Origin: Marinococcus luteus
GTDB lineage: Bacteria > Bacillota > Bacilli > Bacillales > Marinococcaceae
Length of the DNA stretch: 64,000 nt
Assembly: GCF_900106595.1 (NCBI RefSeq)
Contig: NZ_FNNC01000001.1
Location: 744,001 to 808,000 of the forward strand
Direction: 5' to 3'
In this document: positions 63,424-64,000 of the stretch, one piece after another
Numbering within the stretch: the stretch's first letter is position 1
Layout: every line of letters starts with the position of its first letter
Notes under the pieces: model-generated
What the model was told of the DNA's origin: nothing
Database searches by the model: none
Seen by the model: only the letters and a program-made list of their open reading frames with translations
Translations under genes and position numbers: made by a program

Positions 63424-63609
63424 TTAGCTCCAACTGCCGATATTCCTGCGCACCCAATCCAGAACTTCTTTAGCCGATCCCGATGCTCCGCGTTCTCTAT
63501 GTTCTGCAGTACTCTGAAAAATAACCCATTTACATACCTGTCCCTTTTTTGCTAACATCCTGTAAAATTCCTCATCCAGTACTGCTACATACAGAACGCT
63601 AATCGCCAA
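63424..63609 (-). CDS. short unknown ORF or gene remnant, 61 aa
   Basis: Opens with TTG and has no clear ribosome site, but the product (VLDEEFYRMLAKKGQVCKWVIFQSTAEHRERGASGSAKEVLDWVRRNIG) has normal composition and helices. Not recognised; possibly the C-terminal part of a decayed gene. Low confidence. Confidence 0.3.
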   Translation of the reverse strand: MAISVLYVAVLDEEFYRMLAKKGQVCKWVIFQSTAEHRERGASGSAKEVLDWVRRNIGSWS

Positions 63610-63699
63610 CGTAAATTATTTACTCATTTCTAAAGCTTTGAAAGTTAATTCTGGGTGACTTAATTTATAGAATTGGAGAATTAGCATTTAATTTAAAAC

Positions 63700-63732
63700 C
63701 AGGGAAGGCTGGATCAACTCCAGCCTTCCCTG
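63700..63732 (-). terminator. terminator of 72-aa gene
   Basis: 14-bp perfect stem CAGGGAAGGCTGGA / TCCAGCCTTCCCTG, then GTTTTAAATT on the minus strand. Confidence 0.75.
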
Positions 63733-63767
63733 ATTATTTCAATTATTTATTTCTTCTTAATTCTCTA

Positions 63768-63986
63768 TTAAATATGCTCTTTGATTTTTTGAATAACCTG
63801 GTTGGTAGCATCTTCCCCGTCCTCTGCCCGGATGGGATCTACTTCAATGTAATTGCTCCGGTTGGTCAACTCTTCGGCCCAACCAATAAAGAGATCTTCT
63901 TCATCGTCCTTGTCCACAATGGAAATCTCCCAGTGAACACTTTTATCCTGACGCTTCAATTCAAAATAATACTTTGCGATTGGCAT
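63768..63986 (-). CDS. hypothetical protein, 72 aa
   Basis: Not recognised. The product MPIAKYYFELKRQDKSVHWEISIVDKDDEEDLFIGWAEELTNRS is predicted beta-rich and acidic, with a helical end (ATNQVIQKIKEHI). The ribosome site is weak (AAGCGGA), and the start is near the window edge, so a longer form extending beyond cannot be excluded. A terminator follows its end. Confidence 0.5.
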   Translation of the reverse strand: MPIAKYYFELKRQDKSVHWEISIVDKDDEEDLFIGWAEELTNRSNYIEVDPIRAEDGEDATNQVIQKIKEHI

Positions 63987-64000
63987 TAATTCCGCTTCGG

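Overview
The window reads as chromosome of a Bacillota (Bacillaceae-like) bacterium, probably salt- or alkali-tolerant. The evidence is strong AGGAGG-type ribosome sites, Fur, AraR, CstR, ArsR and LutR-type operators of the Bacillus/Staphylococcus style, intrinsic terminators with T-tracts, and very acidic exported lipoproteins. No rRNA, tRNA, CRISPR array, complete transposon or prophage was seen.

Layout. 1-6800: a small unknown protein, then sulfide:quinone oxidoreductase divergent from a peroxiredoxin, and a cytochrome bd operon (a 30-aa membrane ORF, cydA, cydB and a CydS-like 35-aa ORF) that runs into a broken TauE/SafE permease. 7100-11730: a Fur-boxed siderophore ABC operon ending in a FhuF-type reductase. 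11700-16270: gene-poor DNA carrying a YetF-like protein, lactate permease with LutR-like operators, two families of dispersed repeats and large hairpins. 16275-18630: an alcohol dehydrogenase and two small conserved-type genes. 19290-22340: a promoter, a long leader with an internal terminator, and a six-gene operon of unrecognised small proteins plus a GT8 glycosyltransferase; this is the best candidate for an undescribed system. 22990-27320: a CstR-controlled sulfide/persulfide cluster (cstR, DsrE2, TusA, TauE/SafE, DUF302, rhodanese, CstB). 27400-33100: methyltransferase, MFS transporter, SHOCT protein, multicopper oxidase and a P1B-type ATPase. 33450-37190: a Fur-boxed ferric iron ABC system. 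37390-46990: MsrAB, tiny membrane proteins and housekeeping-type enzymes. 47230-60690: an arabinan/L-arabinose regulon. 60810-64000: an amidohydrolase, an HTH/membrane pair, arsR-arsI and two small ORFs.

How the genes work together. SQR oxidises sulfide and feeds quinol, which the bd oxidase can reoxidise. The persulfide made is handled by rhodanese, TusA, DsrE2 and CstB under the persulfide sensor CstR, whose likely operators lie at both sulfide loci about 20 kb apart. Two iron importers share Fur-like boxes. For arabinose, GH51 and GH43 enzymes release the sugar, AraNPQ and AraE import it, and AraA, an FGGY kinase and AraD convert it to xylulose 5-phosphate; AraR boxes recur at five places, and the araN and araB promoters have the same architecture.

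Starts were set by visible ribosome sites where possible. Family names rest on recognised motifs, without a database search.
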